This document shows, in pieces, positions 8,270 through 14,736 of a stretch of 50,793 bases of DNA. The stretch is from Shewanella sp. GTDB lineage: Bacteria > Pseudomonadota > Gammaproteobacteria > Enterobacterales > Shewanellaceae. The notes beneath the pieces were generated by a model, which saw nothing but the letters and a program-made list of their open reading frames with translations, was not told the DNA's origin and ran no database searches. Where the stretch lies: contig JAOIUG010000009.1 of assembly GCA_028223395.1 (NCBI GenBank), positions 1-50,793 on the forward strand, given 5' to 3'. Every line of letters begins with the position of its first letter. Within the stretch, counting starts at the first letter, position 1. Made by a program: the position numbers and the translations under genes.

Positions 8270-8647
8270 CTATTTGGCAGAAAGCAGCAGGTAGCACAAT
8301 CCAATATTACTGATAATAGTTAACCACAGTATGAGCTTAAAGCGCCCTTTAGCCGACTTATGCCTAAATAGCTGCTGCGCGAGTAATGCACCGGGCCATC
8401 CGCCAAATAGGGCGAGCATATGCAGTGTTGTCTCTTTTATCCGCCAGCGTTGTTTTTTAGCAGCTTGCTTATCCAGAGCGTAAAGTATGAAAGTAATACT
8501 GGATAAGCTTACCCAATAAATCGCTGCGTACCACGAAATAATTTGAGAGTAATAAAGAGGAATAACGGCAATCAGGCTAAGCGCACCAACACCACTTAGC
8601 AGGTTTAATCGCCGTGTTGCGAGGGGGCCTTTTTTGTGGTGAGTCAT
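8270..8647 (-). CDS. DUF1294 family membrane protein
   Basis: This 125-residue protein has two N-terminal hydrophobic helices (about 15-35 and 38-58), the conserved block FILYALDKQAAKKQRWRI, the motif GGWPGALLAQQLFRHKS, and a last hydrophobic segment (about 105-123). These are hallmarks of DUF1294. Some family members carry an N-terminal cold-shock domain; this one does not. The function is unknown. It starts 35 bases after the HxlR gene ends on the same strand and may be co-transcribed with it. Confidence 0.75.
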   Translation of the reverse strand: MTHHKKGPLATRRLNLLSGVGALSLIAVIPLYYSQIISWYAAIYWVSLSSITFILYALDKQAAKKQRWRIKETTLHMLALFGGWPGALLAQQLFRHKSAKGRFKLILWLTIISNIGLCYLLLSAK

Positions 8648-8682
8648 GGCATTGCCCTAAATGAAGCTTGGCTTGATGGTGC

Positions 8683-9018
8683 TTAATTGTCGATTTCAAG
8701 TTGCAGCGATTGTAGATCTGCTAAGATCCGCATAAATTTTTGCCCGAAATCTGTCACTTCGTACTCTACTCGCGGTGGAATTTCTGGGTAACTGATCTTT
8801 TTTAAAATGCCAAATTCAATATTTCGCTTTAAACATTGGTTCAACACTTTTGTCGTGAGCCCTTCTACCGATTTTACCATCTCTCCGGGGCGATTAACCT
8901 TATTTTCCAGTAAGTAGTAAACAGTGAGTGACCATTTACAGCCAATAATGGTCTCGACCATTCTGGCAGTTTGAGCGGGGCCAGATTTTCTGGAAACTAA
9001 TTTTTCATTGAGATTCAT
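8683..9018 (-). CDS. HxlR family transcriptional regulator
   Basis: This 111-residue winged helix-turn-helix protein is typical of HxlR regulators, which often sense aldehydes, quinones or oxidants. The core is GCKWSLTVYYLLE (from residue 26), followed by the recognition region LTTKVLNQCLKRN and the wing PPRVEYEVTDFG. C27 lies just before the HTH and is a possible redox sensor (inference). The gene is divergent from the SDR gene at 9132, and the 113-base gap contains a perfect palindrome that is the obvious operator, so it probably represses both itself and the SDR gene. Confidence 0.8.
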   Translation of the reverse strand: MNLNEKLVSRKSGPAQTARMVETIIGCKWSLTVYYLLENKVNRPGEMVKSVEGLTTKVLNQCLKRNIEFGILKKISYPEIPPRVEYEVTDFGQKFMRILADLQSLQLEIDN

Positions 9019-9024
9019 AAAGAT

Positions 9025-9048
9025 GTACCAAAAAGTACCAAGGGTACT
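9025..9048. promoter_or_regulatory. Probable HxlR operator in the divergent promoter region
   Basis: AGTACC-AAG-GGTACT (9034-9048) is a perfect inverted repeat with a 3-base spacer, and an extra half-site GTACC begins at 9025. The palindrome begins 16 bases upstream of the HxlR start codon and overlaps its leader, suiting autorepression, and lies about 85 bases upstream of the SDR start. The assignment to this regulator is by position. Confidence 0.6.
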
Positions 9049-9131
9049 GTTTTGTGCTTACTGTTCAGCGAGATATTGGGTGGTTAACATTATCATACTC
9101 AACGGAAACTACGAATACTAAGGCGTACAAG

Positions 9132-9830
9132 ATGAATGATAAAAAGTTAGCGATTGTTGTTGGTGGTTCAAGTGGTATTGGCTACGCTACTGCTCAGTTA
9201 TTACTGGCGCAAAATGTCGCGGTGATCATTATCGGAAACAATCGCGACAAACTGAGTGCGGCAGCTGCGCAGCTTTCATCGTTAGGAGAGGTAACGACAA
9301 TGCAAGCTGATCTGCAGCAAGCTGCAGATGTCGCAGGGCTGGTCAGTAAACTATCTCAGCTGGACACCCAAGTGGATCACTTAGTTAATGCCGCTGGTTA
9401 CTTTAATCCCAAACCTTTTTTAGCGCATACATCAGCAGATTATGATATCTATATGCAGCTCAATAAAGCGATTTTTCAAATCTCACAAGTTGTTGCGAGT
9501 AACATGCAACAATACGGTGGTGGCAGCATTGTGAATATTGGCTCGATGTGGGGTAAGCAGGCTATAAAGGCGACACCATCATCAGCTTACTCGATGGCTA
9601 AAGCGGGCTTACATGCGCTAACACAACATATGGCAATGGAGTTGGCTGATAGCCATATTCGCGTGAATGCGGTGGCGCCAGCAGTTGTGAAAACACCTAT
9701 CTATGAAGCCTTTATTAAGCCTGAAGAGCTAGATGAAGCGATTGCTGGATTTGATGATTTTCACCCAATAGGGCGAGTGGGCGCAGCGATAGATGTGGCA
9801 CACACTATCGTGCACTTACTGTCTGGGTGA
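9132..9830 (+). CDS. Short-chain dehydrogenase/reductase, C-terminus lost by frameshift
   Basis: This NAD(P)-dependent SDR is open for 232 residues. The Rossmann motif GGSSGIGYA lies near the N-terminus, NAAG follows in mid-protein, and the catalytic motifs are a Ser in IVNIGSMWG and YSMAK. The ATG at 9132 is chosen over 9054 because the protein fold begins there and AAGGCG precedes it. The stop TGA at 9828-9830 comes too early: in the other frame, from 9821 to 9880, the DNA reads VWVTGAVWDVDGGVMAGRN and then a stop. That is the expected family C-terminus (W-V-T-G-x-x-W-D-V-D-G-G). A deletion of 1 base (or 4, 7, 10 or 13) near 9815-9825 explains it. The lost tail normally contacts the dimer interface and substrate pocket, so activity is doubtful. 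Confidence 0.8.
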   Translation: MNDKKLAIVVGGSSGIGYATAQLLLAQNVAVIIIGNNRDKLSAAAAQLSSLGEVTTMQADLQQAADVAGLVSKLSQLDTQVDHLVNAAGYFNPKPFLAHTSADYDIYMQLNKAIFQISQVVASNMQQYGGGSIVNIGSMWGKQAIKATPSSAYSMAKAGLHALTQHMAMELADSHIRVNAVAPAVVKTPIYEAFIKPEELDEAIAGFDDFHPIGRVGAAIDVAHTIVHLLSG

Positions 9831-9880
9831 CCGGTGCTGTTTGGGATGTTGATGGCGGCGTTATGGCTGGGCGTAACTAA
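9821..9880 (+). pseudogene. Out-of-frame C-terminal remnant of the SDR
   Basis: Read from 9821, codons give VWVTGAVWDVDGGVMAGRN followed by TAA at 9878-9880. The pattern is the classic SDR C-terminal strand and dimer contact, so this is the missing end of the gene that now stops at 9830. The remnant has no internal stop and looks undecayed, so the shift is recent, or is a sequencing or assembly error. Confidence 0.8.
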
Positions 9881-9916
9881 CGGTTATTGTTATACAGATC
9901 TTGCTTGGAGTGATAG

Positions 9917-10573
9917 ATGTTAAATATGAATTTGAATGAAAGACTTGTGATTAACACGCAAGCATTACCTTGGCTGGACAGTCCTTCTCCTACAGTATTT
10001 CGTAAGCCATTGGAGCGCGCAGCTGCTGAAAGTGGCCACACAACCAGTATTGTTAAGTATCAAGCTGGTGCCAGTTTTAATAGTCATAGTCACCCTTATG
10101 GTGAAGAAATACTCGTGCTTGAAGGTGTTTTTTCCGATGAAGAGGGTGATTACCCTGCAGGCACTTATATTCGTAATCCGCCCGGAAGCAGTCATGCGCC
10201 GTTCAGCAAAGAGGGGTGTGTGCTACTGGTAAAGTTAAACCAGTTTGATAAACGTGATTTACAGCAAGTGCGCATTAATACTCGCACCGGTGAATGGCGA
10301 GCGGGTATTGGTGGCTTACAGGTGATGCCGCTACATGAGTTTGAGCATGAACATATCGCGTTAGTGAAATGGCCAGCAGGTGAGCGTTTTCAAGCGCATC
10401 GTCACTTTGGTGGTGAAGAAATTCTAGTGCTGAGCGGCGAGTTTAGAGATGAACACGGTGTTTACCCGCAATATACTTGGATGAGAAGCCCACACCAGAG
10501 TGAGCATTTTCCATTTGTTGAGCAAGAGACCATCATCTATGTAAAGACAGGTCACCTTTACCCTAAAGGCTGA
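9917..10573 (+). CDS. ChrR-like double-cupin protein
   Basis: This 218-residue protein is two tandem cupin domains of the ChrR cupin-like type. Metal-binding residues are visible in both: H57, H59, E63/E64 and H93 in the first, and H161, H163, E167/E168 and H197 in the second. In anti-sigma factors such as ChrR this domain is joined to a zinc-binding N-terminal domain. Here that domain and any adjacent sigma-factor gene are absent, so this is a free-standing cupin of unknown activity. GGAGTGAT sits just upstream of the ATG at 9917; an in-frame ATG at 9926 is an alternative start. It follows the SDR gene by about 85 bases on the same strand and may share its promoter. Confidence 0.75.
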   Translation: MLNMNLNERLVINTQALPWLDSPSPTVFRKPLERAAAESGHTTSIVKYQAGASFNSHSHPYGEEILVLEGVFSDEEGDYPAGTYIRNPPGSSHAPFSKEGCVLLVKLNQFDKRDLQQVRINTRTGEWRAGIGGLQVMPLHEFEHEHIALVKWPAGERFQAHRHFGGEEILVLSGEFRDEHGVYPQYTWMRSPHQSEHFPFVEQETIIYVKTGHLYPKG

Positions 10574-10579
10574 TCGGCG

Positions 10580-10873
10580 TTAACACTGCTCGCCACTGCA
10601 ACACTCTTCTTGCAGAAAAGCGATTAACCCGTCTAAACAATCAAATTGAGGGATACAGTGCAGTATTCTTCCCTCTCTTTGCTGCTTAACAAGTCCGGCG
10701 GACATCAAGCTTGAAAGGTGATGAGACAAGGTTGAATTGGGGATCTGTAATGTTTCTTGCAGTTGTCCAACGGGTAAACCAGCGTGACCTGCTTTTACTA
10801 AGCTGCGAAATAGCATCAACCTTGTAGGGTGGCCAAGCTCTTTTAGTGCCTTTGCGGCAACATCAATGTTCAT
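10580..10873 (-). CDS. ArsR family winged-helix regulator
   Basis: This 97-residue protein has the ArsR/SmtB winged-helix core: LGHPTRLMLFRSL at the start, the HTH with NSTLSHHLSSLMSAGLV, and the wing QQREGRILHCI. Family members are repressors released by metals or thiol oxidation. The C-terminus carries a cysteine cluster (CCSGEQC), which could bind a metal or sense redox state, although the classic metal site in the recognition helix (ELCVCDL-like) is absent. It converges with the cupin gene with only 6 bases between them. Its target is not obvious; it is probably autoregulated. Confidence 0.8.
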   Translation of the reverse strand: MNIDVAAKALKELGHPTRLMLFRSLVKAGHAGLPVGQLQETLQIPNSTLSHHLSSLMSAGLVKQQREGRILHCIPQFDCLDGLIAFLQEECCSGEQC

Positions 10874-10945
10874 GGTTTCAACTCAGTGTTAGTGTTGTTA
10901 TTGTTTTGACGCGCAGGGTATAAATGCCGTGATGCAACGCAAGTT

Positions 10946-10995
10946 CTCATACCCTGTTATTATTTCGATTATTGCCGAAAATAACAGGATATGAG
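10946..10995. repeat. Long imperfect inverted repeat upstream of the ArsR gene
   Basis: Arms at 10946-10967 (starting CTCATACCCTGTTATT) and 10976-10995 (ending AATAACAGGATATGAG) match with one mismatch and one bulge, giving a stem of about 20 bp with a short loop. It lies about 70 bases upstream of the ArsR start codon and 30 bases past the stop of the DUF4442 gene. It could be an ArsR operator or the 3' hairpin of the DUF4442 transcript. It is AT-rich and has no T-run. Confidence 0.7.
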
Positions 10996-11024
10996 CCATC
11001 ATTGAAGCCATGTGCGTAAATATT

Positions 11025-11525
11025 TTATTTTCTTGATGGTTTTTCGGAGATCCACAACTTAATTGTGCCCTGCACTACAGTTACGCCGTCGGTATCATAT
11101 GCTGTTACTGGCACTAACATGTCACCAACAACCCACTGCTCAGGCTTGACTTGGGCGACACAAGTGATGTCGCTGCCGGCTTTGGCGGTGTAATCAACGC
11201 TCATTCCCTTCGGGATCCAGCGTAAGTGGCTGGGGATTGAAGCTTCAGCCATCGTGCCCATGGCCATTTCTAAGCCATTGCATATCGCGATGACGTGCAC
11301 AGTTTGAATATGGTTATGGACTAATTTACGCTTTTTAATCAGGCAAACGCATTTATTCACTCTTAATTCACTGATAAAAGGTTTTACTGTGCCGAAGTAA
11401 GGCGCCATACGGCAAACCATGAGTGAAAACAGCTTGTTGCCAAAAGGTAAGCGAGTCACTCGTTTGTACAAAGACATCACCTTGGTGGGCTTATTGCTTG
11501 GCTTGTTATTCGTTGAATTGCTCAT
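11025..11525 (-). CDS. DUF4442 (hotdog-fold, PaaI-like) protein
   Basis: This 166-residue protein matches DUF4442, a hotdog-fold group related to acyl-CoA thioesterases. Landmarks are KPFISELRVNKC, the helix HVIAICNGLEMAMGTMAEAS that forms the hotdog 'sausage', WIPKGMSVDYTAKA, and a final strand VTVVQGTIKLWISE. The first 15 residues are polar and probably disordered. There is no signal peptide. Enzymatic activity has not been established for most of the family. It is transcribed divergently from the DUF368 gene. Confidence 0.75.
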   Translation of the reverse strand: MSNSTNNKPSNKPTKVMSLYKRVTRLPFGNKLFSLMVCRMAPYFGTVKPFISELRVNKCVCLIKKRKLVHNHIQTVHVIAICNGLEMAMGTMAEASIPSHLRWIPKGMSVDYTAKAGSDITCVAQVKPEQWVVGDMLVPVTAYDTDGVTVVQGTIKLWISEKPSRK

Positions 11526-11684
11526 CTTCTTCCTTGTGAACTTTACTGGTCGGATGAGGTTAGCATTGAATTACCAGCAATTACTAGCACCTTACTTGTT
11601 TCAATAAAAAGATAAGCTTCGCTTCTTTAGTGCCGCGCAGTATAATTTTGCCAGAAAACGCTACTGAGTCTATTAAGGGATAAC

Positions 11685-12605
11685 GTGAATTATTTAAAGA
11701 CATACTTCAAAGGGATGGCAATGGGGGCTGCGGATGTCGTGCCCGGTGTTTCTGGTGGCACTGTCGCCTTTATCACAGGTATTTTAGATCAACTGCTAGA
11801 CAGCATAAAAAAAATCAGACCCTCTCTATTTAGCGTGATTAAAAAGCAAGGCGTTAAAGCGGCTTTTATCCACATTAATGGGCCATTTCTTACGTGCGTA
11901 TTTGGCGGGATTTTAACGAGTATATTTACGTTAGCTAAGCTTATTACTTACTTATTGCACACTCATCCAATTCCCGTCTGGTCGTTTTTCTTTGGCTTAA
12001 TCGTTATCTCTGTGGTGCACATGCTCAAACAAGTTAAGGGCTTCACCGTTGGCCGCTTAGCGTTGTTCGCATTAGGAGTCGCCATTGCATGGGGGATCAC
12101 AATGCTACACCCTATTGCACTGGAGATGAGTTACCTCAATGTGTACCTGGGGGGCTGCATTGCAATTACTGCCATGATTTTACCTGGGATCTCAGGTAGC
12201 TTTATTCTTTTGCTACTAGGGCTATACACTTCGATAATCGGAGCCGTAAAGGGGTTTGACTTGGCGATTATAGCCACCTTTGCAGCAGGAGCGGTGACAG
12301 GATTACTCAGCTTTAGCCATGTGTTATCACTATTATTGCGTAAGTATCACGATGCAACCTTAGTCTTTTTAACCGGGCTTATGCTTGGAACGTTAGGCAA
12401 AATTTGGCCATGGAAAGAAGTACTGAGTTTTCGTGAAAACTCAAAAGGTGAGATGGTACCACTGGATGAACGCATATTATCTCCATTGCAGTATGAACAT
12501 ATAACCGGTCAGCCGGCACTTTTGAGTTACGCCATCATTGCCATGTTATGTGGCATTATACTGGTATGGGGGCTTGAGCAGTTCGCTAATAAAAATCGTA
12601 ATTAG
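11685..12605 (+). CDS. popT: DUF368 membrane protein (PopT-type undecaprenyl phosphate translocase)
   Basis: This is a 306-residue polytopic inner-membrane protein with the DUF368 signature GAADVVPGVSGGTVAFITGI near the N-terminus and a second, inverted-repeat-like motif ITAMILPGISGSFILLLLG at about 160-178. Recent work identifies DUF368 proteins as flippases that return undecaprenyl phosphate (C55-P) across the membrane for peptidoglycan and O-antigen synthesis; I rely on memory for that. The start is GTG at 11685 with TAAGGGA just upstream. The gene is monocistronic and followed by a strong terminator. The symbol is by family. Confidence 0.85.
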   Translation: MNYLKTYFKGMAMGAADVVPGVSGGTVAFITGILDQLLDSIKKIRPSLFSVIKKQGVKAAFIHINGPFLTCVFGGILTSIFTLAKLITYLLHTHPIPVWSFFFGLIVISVVHMLKQVKGFTVGRLALFALGVAIAWGITMLHPIALEMSYLNVYLGGCIAITAMILPGISGSFILLLLGLYTSIIGAVKGFDLAIIATFAAGAVTGLLSFSHVLSLLLRKYHDATLVFLTGLMLGTLGKIWPWKEVLSFRENSKGEMVPLDERILSPLQYEHITGQPALLSYAIIAMLCGIILVWGLEQFANKNRN

Positions 12606-12625
12606 CAAGTAAGCAATTTTATGAT

Positions 12626-12655
12626 AAACGCCAGCATATTGCTGGCGTTTTTTTT
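12626..12655 (+). terminator. Intrinsic terminator after the DUF368 gene
   Basis: AAACGCCAGCA and TGCTGGCGTTT form an 11-bp stem followed by eight T residues, 20 bases past the stop codon. It isolates the DUF368 gene from the cluster that starts at 12771. Confidence 0.92.
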
Positions 12656-12700
12656 AGATAAATCCAGTAAATATACAGATAGTTGCCGTACTGAATTAAA

Positions 12701-12733
12701 TACTTGTACAAGAAAGTGATCCTTGTACAAGTA
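12701..12733. promoter_or_regulatory. Paired TGTACA palindromes (LitR/CarH-type MerR box candidate)
   Basis: TACTTGTACAAG (12701-12712) and CTTGTACAAGTA (12722-12733) are inverted copies of each other, and each contains its own palindrome CTTGTACAAG. The TGTACA cores are 19 bases apart. LitR/CarH-type MerR regulators have been reported to bind pairs of TGTACA-like sites with a similar spacing (from memory, N12 between cores; here N13). The MerR gene of the cluster lies about 1 kb downstream and is the natural candidate to bind here. Confidence 0.65.
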
Positions 12734-12746
12734 TGCTGCGTAATGA
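12717..12746 (+). promoter_or_regulatory. Possible ECF (RpoE/ChrR-type) promoter of the photolyase cluster
   Basis: TGATCC at 12717-12722, followed 18 bases later by TAATGA at 12741-12746, resembles the singlet-oxygen sigma-E promoter of Rhodobacter (TGATCC, N18, TAAGA; from memory). CGTAAT at 12739 with 16-base spacing is the alternative -10. The TGATCC falls between the two TGTACA palindromes. The downstream genes have the content of that regulon. No sigma factor is encoded in the window. Confidence 0.4.
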
Positions 12747-12770
12747 CTGATAAATAAAAGGAGTTACCTT

Positions 12771-13727
12771 ATGAGCCATTTTAATTCAGACAAAATTCAA
12801 ATCGGGATCAGCGCATGTTTATTGGGGGAGAAAGTTCGTTTCGATGGCGGTCATAAAGCCTCAAGTTACTGCCGTAAAGAGATAGCTGAACACTTTGACT
12901 ATGTGCCGGTTTGCCCAGAGATGGCCATTGGCATGGGCGCGCCTAGAAAGTCTATACGCCTTGAAAAAAAGGGTGACATCATATTTGTTAAGAGTGCAGA
13001 TGGCTCAATTGATGTGACCGACAAACTTAATGAGTTTAGCGATAAAAAAGTAGCGCAGCTCGACTTTCTTGGCGGCTATATTCTGTGCGCTAAATCCCCA
13101 ACGTGCGGCATGGAGCGAGTCACCGAATACAAGTTTGGCACCAATAATGGTTGGAAGTCTGGCATTGGAGTTTACGCGCGCAAACTGATGGAGCGTTACC
13201 CGTTATTGCCTGTTGAAGAGGAAGGGCGCTTACATGACTTGCCAATTCGCGAGAACTTCTTTACCCGTGTTTATGCCTATCATGACTGGCATTGCTTGCA
13301 AGCTGCAGGTTTTACCAAGAGCAATATTCTCGATTTTCACGCGCGTTATAAATACATGTTGATGGCTCATAACCCAAAGCTTTACCGCGAGCTTGGCCCT
13401 TTATTGGCGGACATGAGCGGTGACTTGAATGAAATAGCAAATACCTATTTTACTCACTTTATGCAGATCTTAAAAATCAAAGCGACTCGAAAGAATCACA
13501 CTAGTGCGCTGCAGCATATGCAGGGATATTTTAAAAAGCACCTGTCTAGCTCGCAAAAAGCTGAGCTTACTGAAGCCATTTTAAAGTACAACCAAGGGCT
13601 GCAGCCTATCTTGGTGCCAATGACCTTAATTAACCATTATTTGCGTGAGTTCCCAACGCCGTATATTGAAAAGCAAGTTTATCTTAACCCCCATCCGCAA
13701 GCGCTCAAGCTACGTTATGCGTATTAA
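12771..13727 (+). CDS. DUF523-DUF1722 fusion protein (YbbK-YbgA-like)
   Basis: This 318-residue protein joins two domains. Residues 8-150 are DUF523, with the cysteine motifs ISACLLGEKVRFDG, CPEMAIGMGAPR and CAKSPTCGM. Residues about 190-310 are DUF1722 (YbgA), with FHARYKYMLMAHNP and YFKKHLS. DUF523 proteins are linked to tRNA or sulfur chemistry without firm proof, and YbgA lies next to the photolyase gene phr in E. coli. The same pairing here, two genes before phr, suggests a shared stress regulon. A textbook AAGGAG precedes the ATG. It is the first gene of the cluster. Confidence 0.85.
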   Translation: MSHFNSDKIQIGISACLLGEKVRFDGGHKASSYCRKEIAEHFDYVPVCPEMAIGMGAPRKSIRLEKKGDIIFVKSADGSIDVTDKLNEFSDKKVAQLDFLGGYILCAKSPTCGMERVTEYKFGTNNGWKSGIGVYARKLMERYPLLPVEEEGRLHDLPIRENFFTRVYAYHDWHCLQAAGFTKSNILDFHARYKYMLMAHNPKLYRELGPLLADMSGDLNEIANTYFTHFMQILKIKATRKNHTSALQHMQGYFKKHLSSSQKAELTEAILKYNQGLQPILVPMTLINHYLREFPTPYIEKQVYLNPHPQALKLRYAY

Positions 13728-13767
13728 TGATTAAAGTCCGAAATTAAGTTAAGGGGATCTAAGCGAT

Positions 13768-14736
13768 ATGACACAGATGAAGGCAAATACAACGGCTAAA
13801 GCGTGGTTCAGTATCGGCGAAGCGGCAGAGCAAACAGGCGTAAACCCTGTGACGTTAAGAGCTTGGCAGCGACGTTTTGGCATTGTAATCCCCAAACGTA
13901 CAGCCAAAGGCCATCGGTTATATAGCCAAGCACACATAGATCAAATTGAAGAGGTGCTAGGCTGGCTTGATAAAGGGGTTGCGATCAGCAAAGTCAAGCC
14001 GCTCCTTAAAGGGGAAGCGGGTGCTACGCAGCAGGATCCTACCTGCTCACATTCCGTCATTGCTGACGAGCAAACGAGCTTCTGGCAGGTGAATATTAGC
14101 GACTTAAATCAATGCTGTATCAGTCTTGATAGTAGTGCTTTGCATCGCAAACTGGGCGAGCTGACAGCCATTTACCCATTTAATGTTCTCAACACTTGTT
14201 TGTTCTTACCTTGGCTCGCTGATTTGAGCAAAGGTTCAGCGCTAAGCTGTGAGGATAAAGGGGTTCAAACGTGGTTAGCAAAAGAGTTAGCGGATGCGTT
14301 TGCTGCTCGGCGTTTAGCGTTGTTACAGGAGCATCAACCGATGACGCTATTGGTGAATATTGGTGAGGCCAATGATTGGCAGCCAATACTGCTATCAGCA
14401 GAGCTCAGTGCCAATAATATCAAACACCAATCGCTTACCATTAAAGAGCTTGGGCAGCTCTCAAGGTTAGTTGAGCGGACCGATTGTCAACAAGTGCTGC
14501 TCATTGCCCCTGTGACATTTAACTCAAAAGAGGCGCAAACATGTCAGTGGCTAAGAAAAACGCTATTGAATAAAAACCAGTCACAGGTAGAGCTGCACTT
14601 GTGGGGCAGCAACGCCGCAAATCATAACAGCCTGCTAGGGCTTAGTAATGTTTCCCCACCAACGTTATTACGTCATACGTTAACGGTAAGATCAGCCGCT
14701 AAAGTGAAGGCTAAGAGAGATGAACATGACAATTAA
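13768..14736 (+). CDS. MerR family regulator with degenerate B12-type C-terminal domain
   Basis: This 322-residue regulator has an N-terminal MerR winged helix (about 13-80: FSIGEAAEQTGVNPVTLRAW ... RRFGIVIPKRTAKGHRLYS) and a C-terminal region of the LitR/CarH plan: a helical bundle (about 110-190) and a Rossmann-like domain (about 192-285). In light-sensing CarH/LitR proteins the Rossmann domain binds adenosylcobalamin through a histidine in a motif of the GExHxxG kind. Here the equivalent is GEANDWQP (199-206), with no histidine, and the helical bundle lacks the usual E-H pair. It probably does not bind B12 in the standard way. The gene follows by 40 bases and overlaps phr by 17 bases, so it is part of the operon and may autoregulate it. 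Confidence 0.8.
   Translation: MTQMKANTTAKAWFSIGEAAEQTGVNPVTLRAWQRRFGIVIPKRTAKGHRLYSQAHIDQIEEVLGWLDKGVAISKVKPLLKGEAGATQQDPTCSHSVIADEQTSFWQVNISDLNQCCISLDSSALHRKLGELTAIYPFNVLNTCLFLPWLADLSKGSALSCEDKGVQTWLAKELADAFAARRLALLQEHQPMTLLVNIGEANDWQPILLSAELSANNIKHQSLTIKELGQLSRLVERTDCQQVLLIAPVTFNSKEAQTCQWLRKTLLNKNQSQVELHLWGSNAANHNSLLGLSNVSPPTLLRHTLTVRSAAKVKAKRDEHDN

Noticed and set aside
9917..10573. Anti-sigma factor ChrR controlling the photolyase cluster
   Set aside because: It lacks the N-terminal zinc-binding anti-sigma domain and there is no sigma-factor gene beside it.
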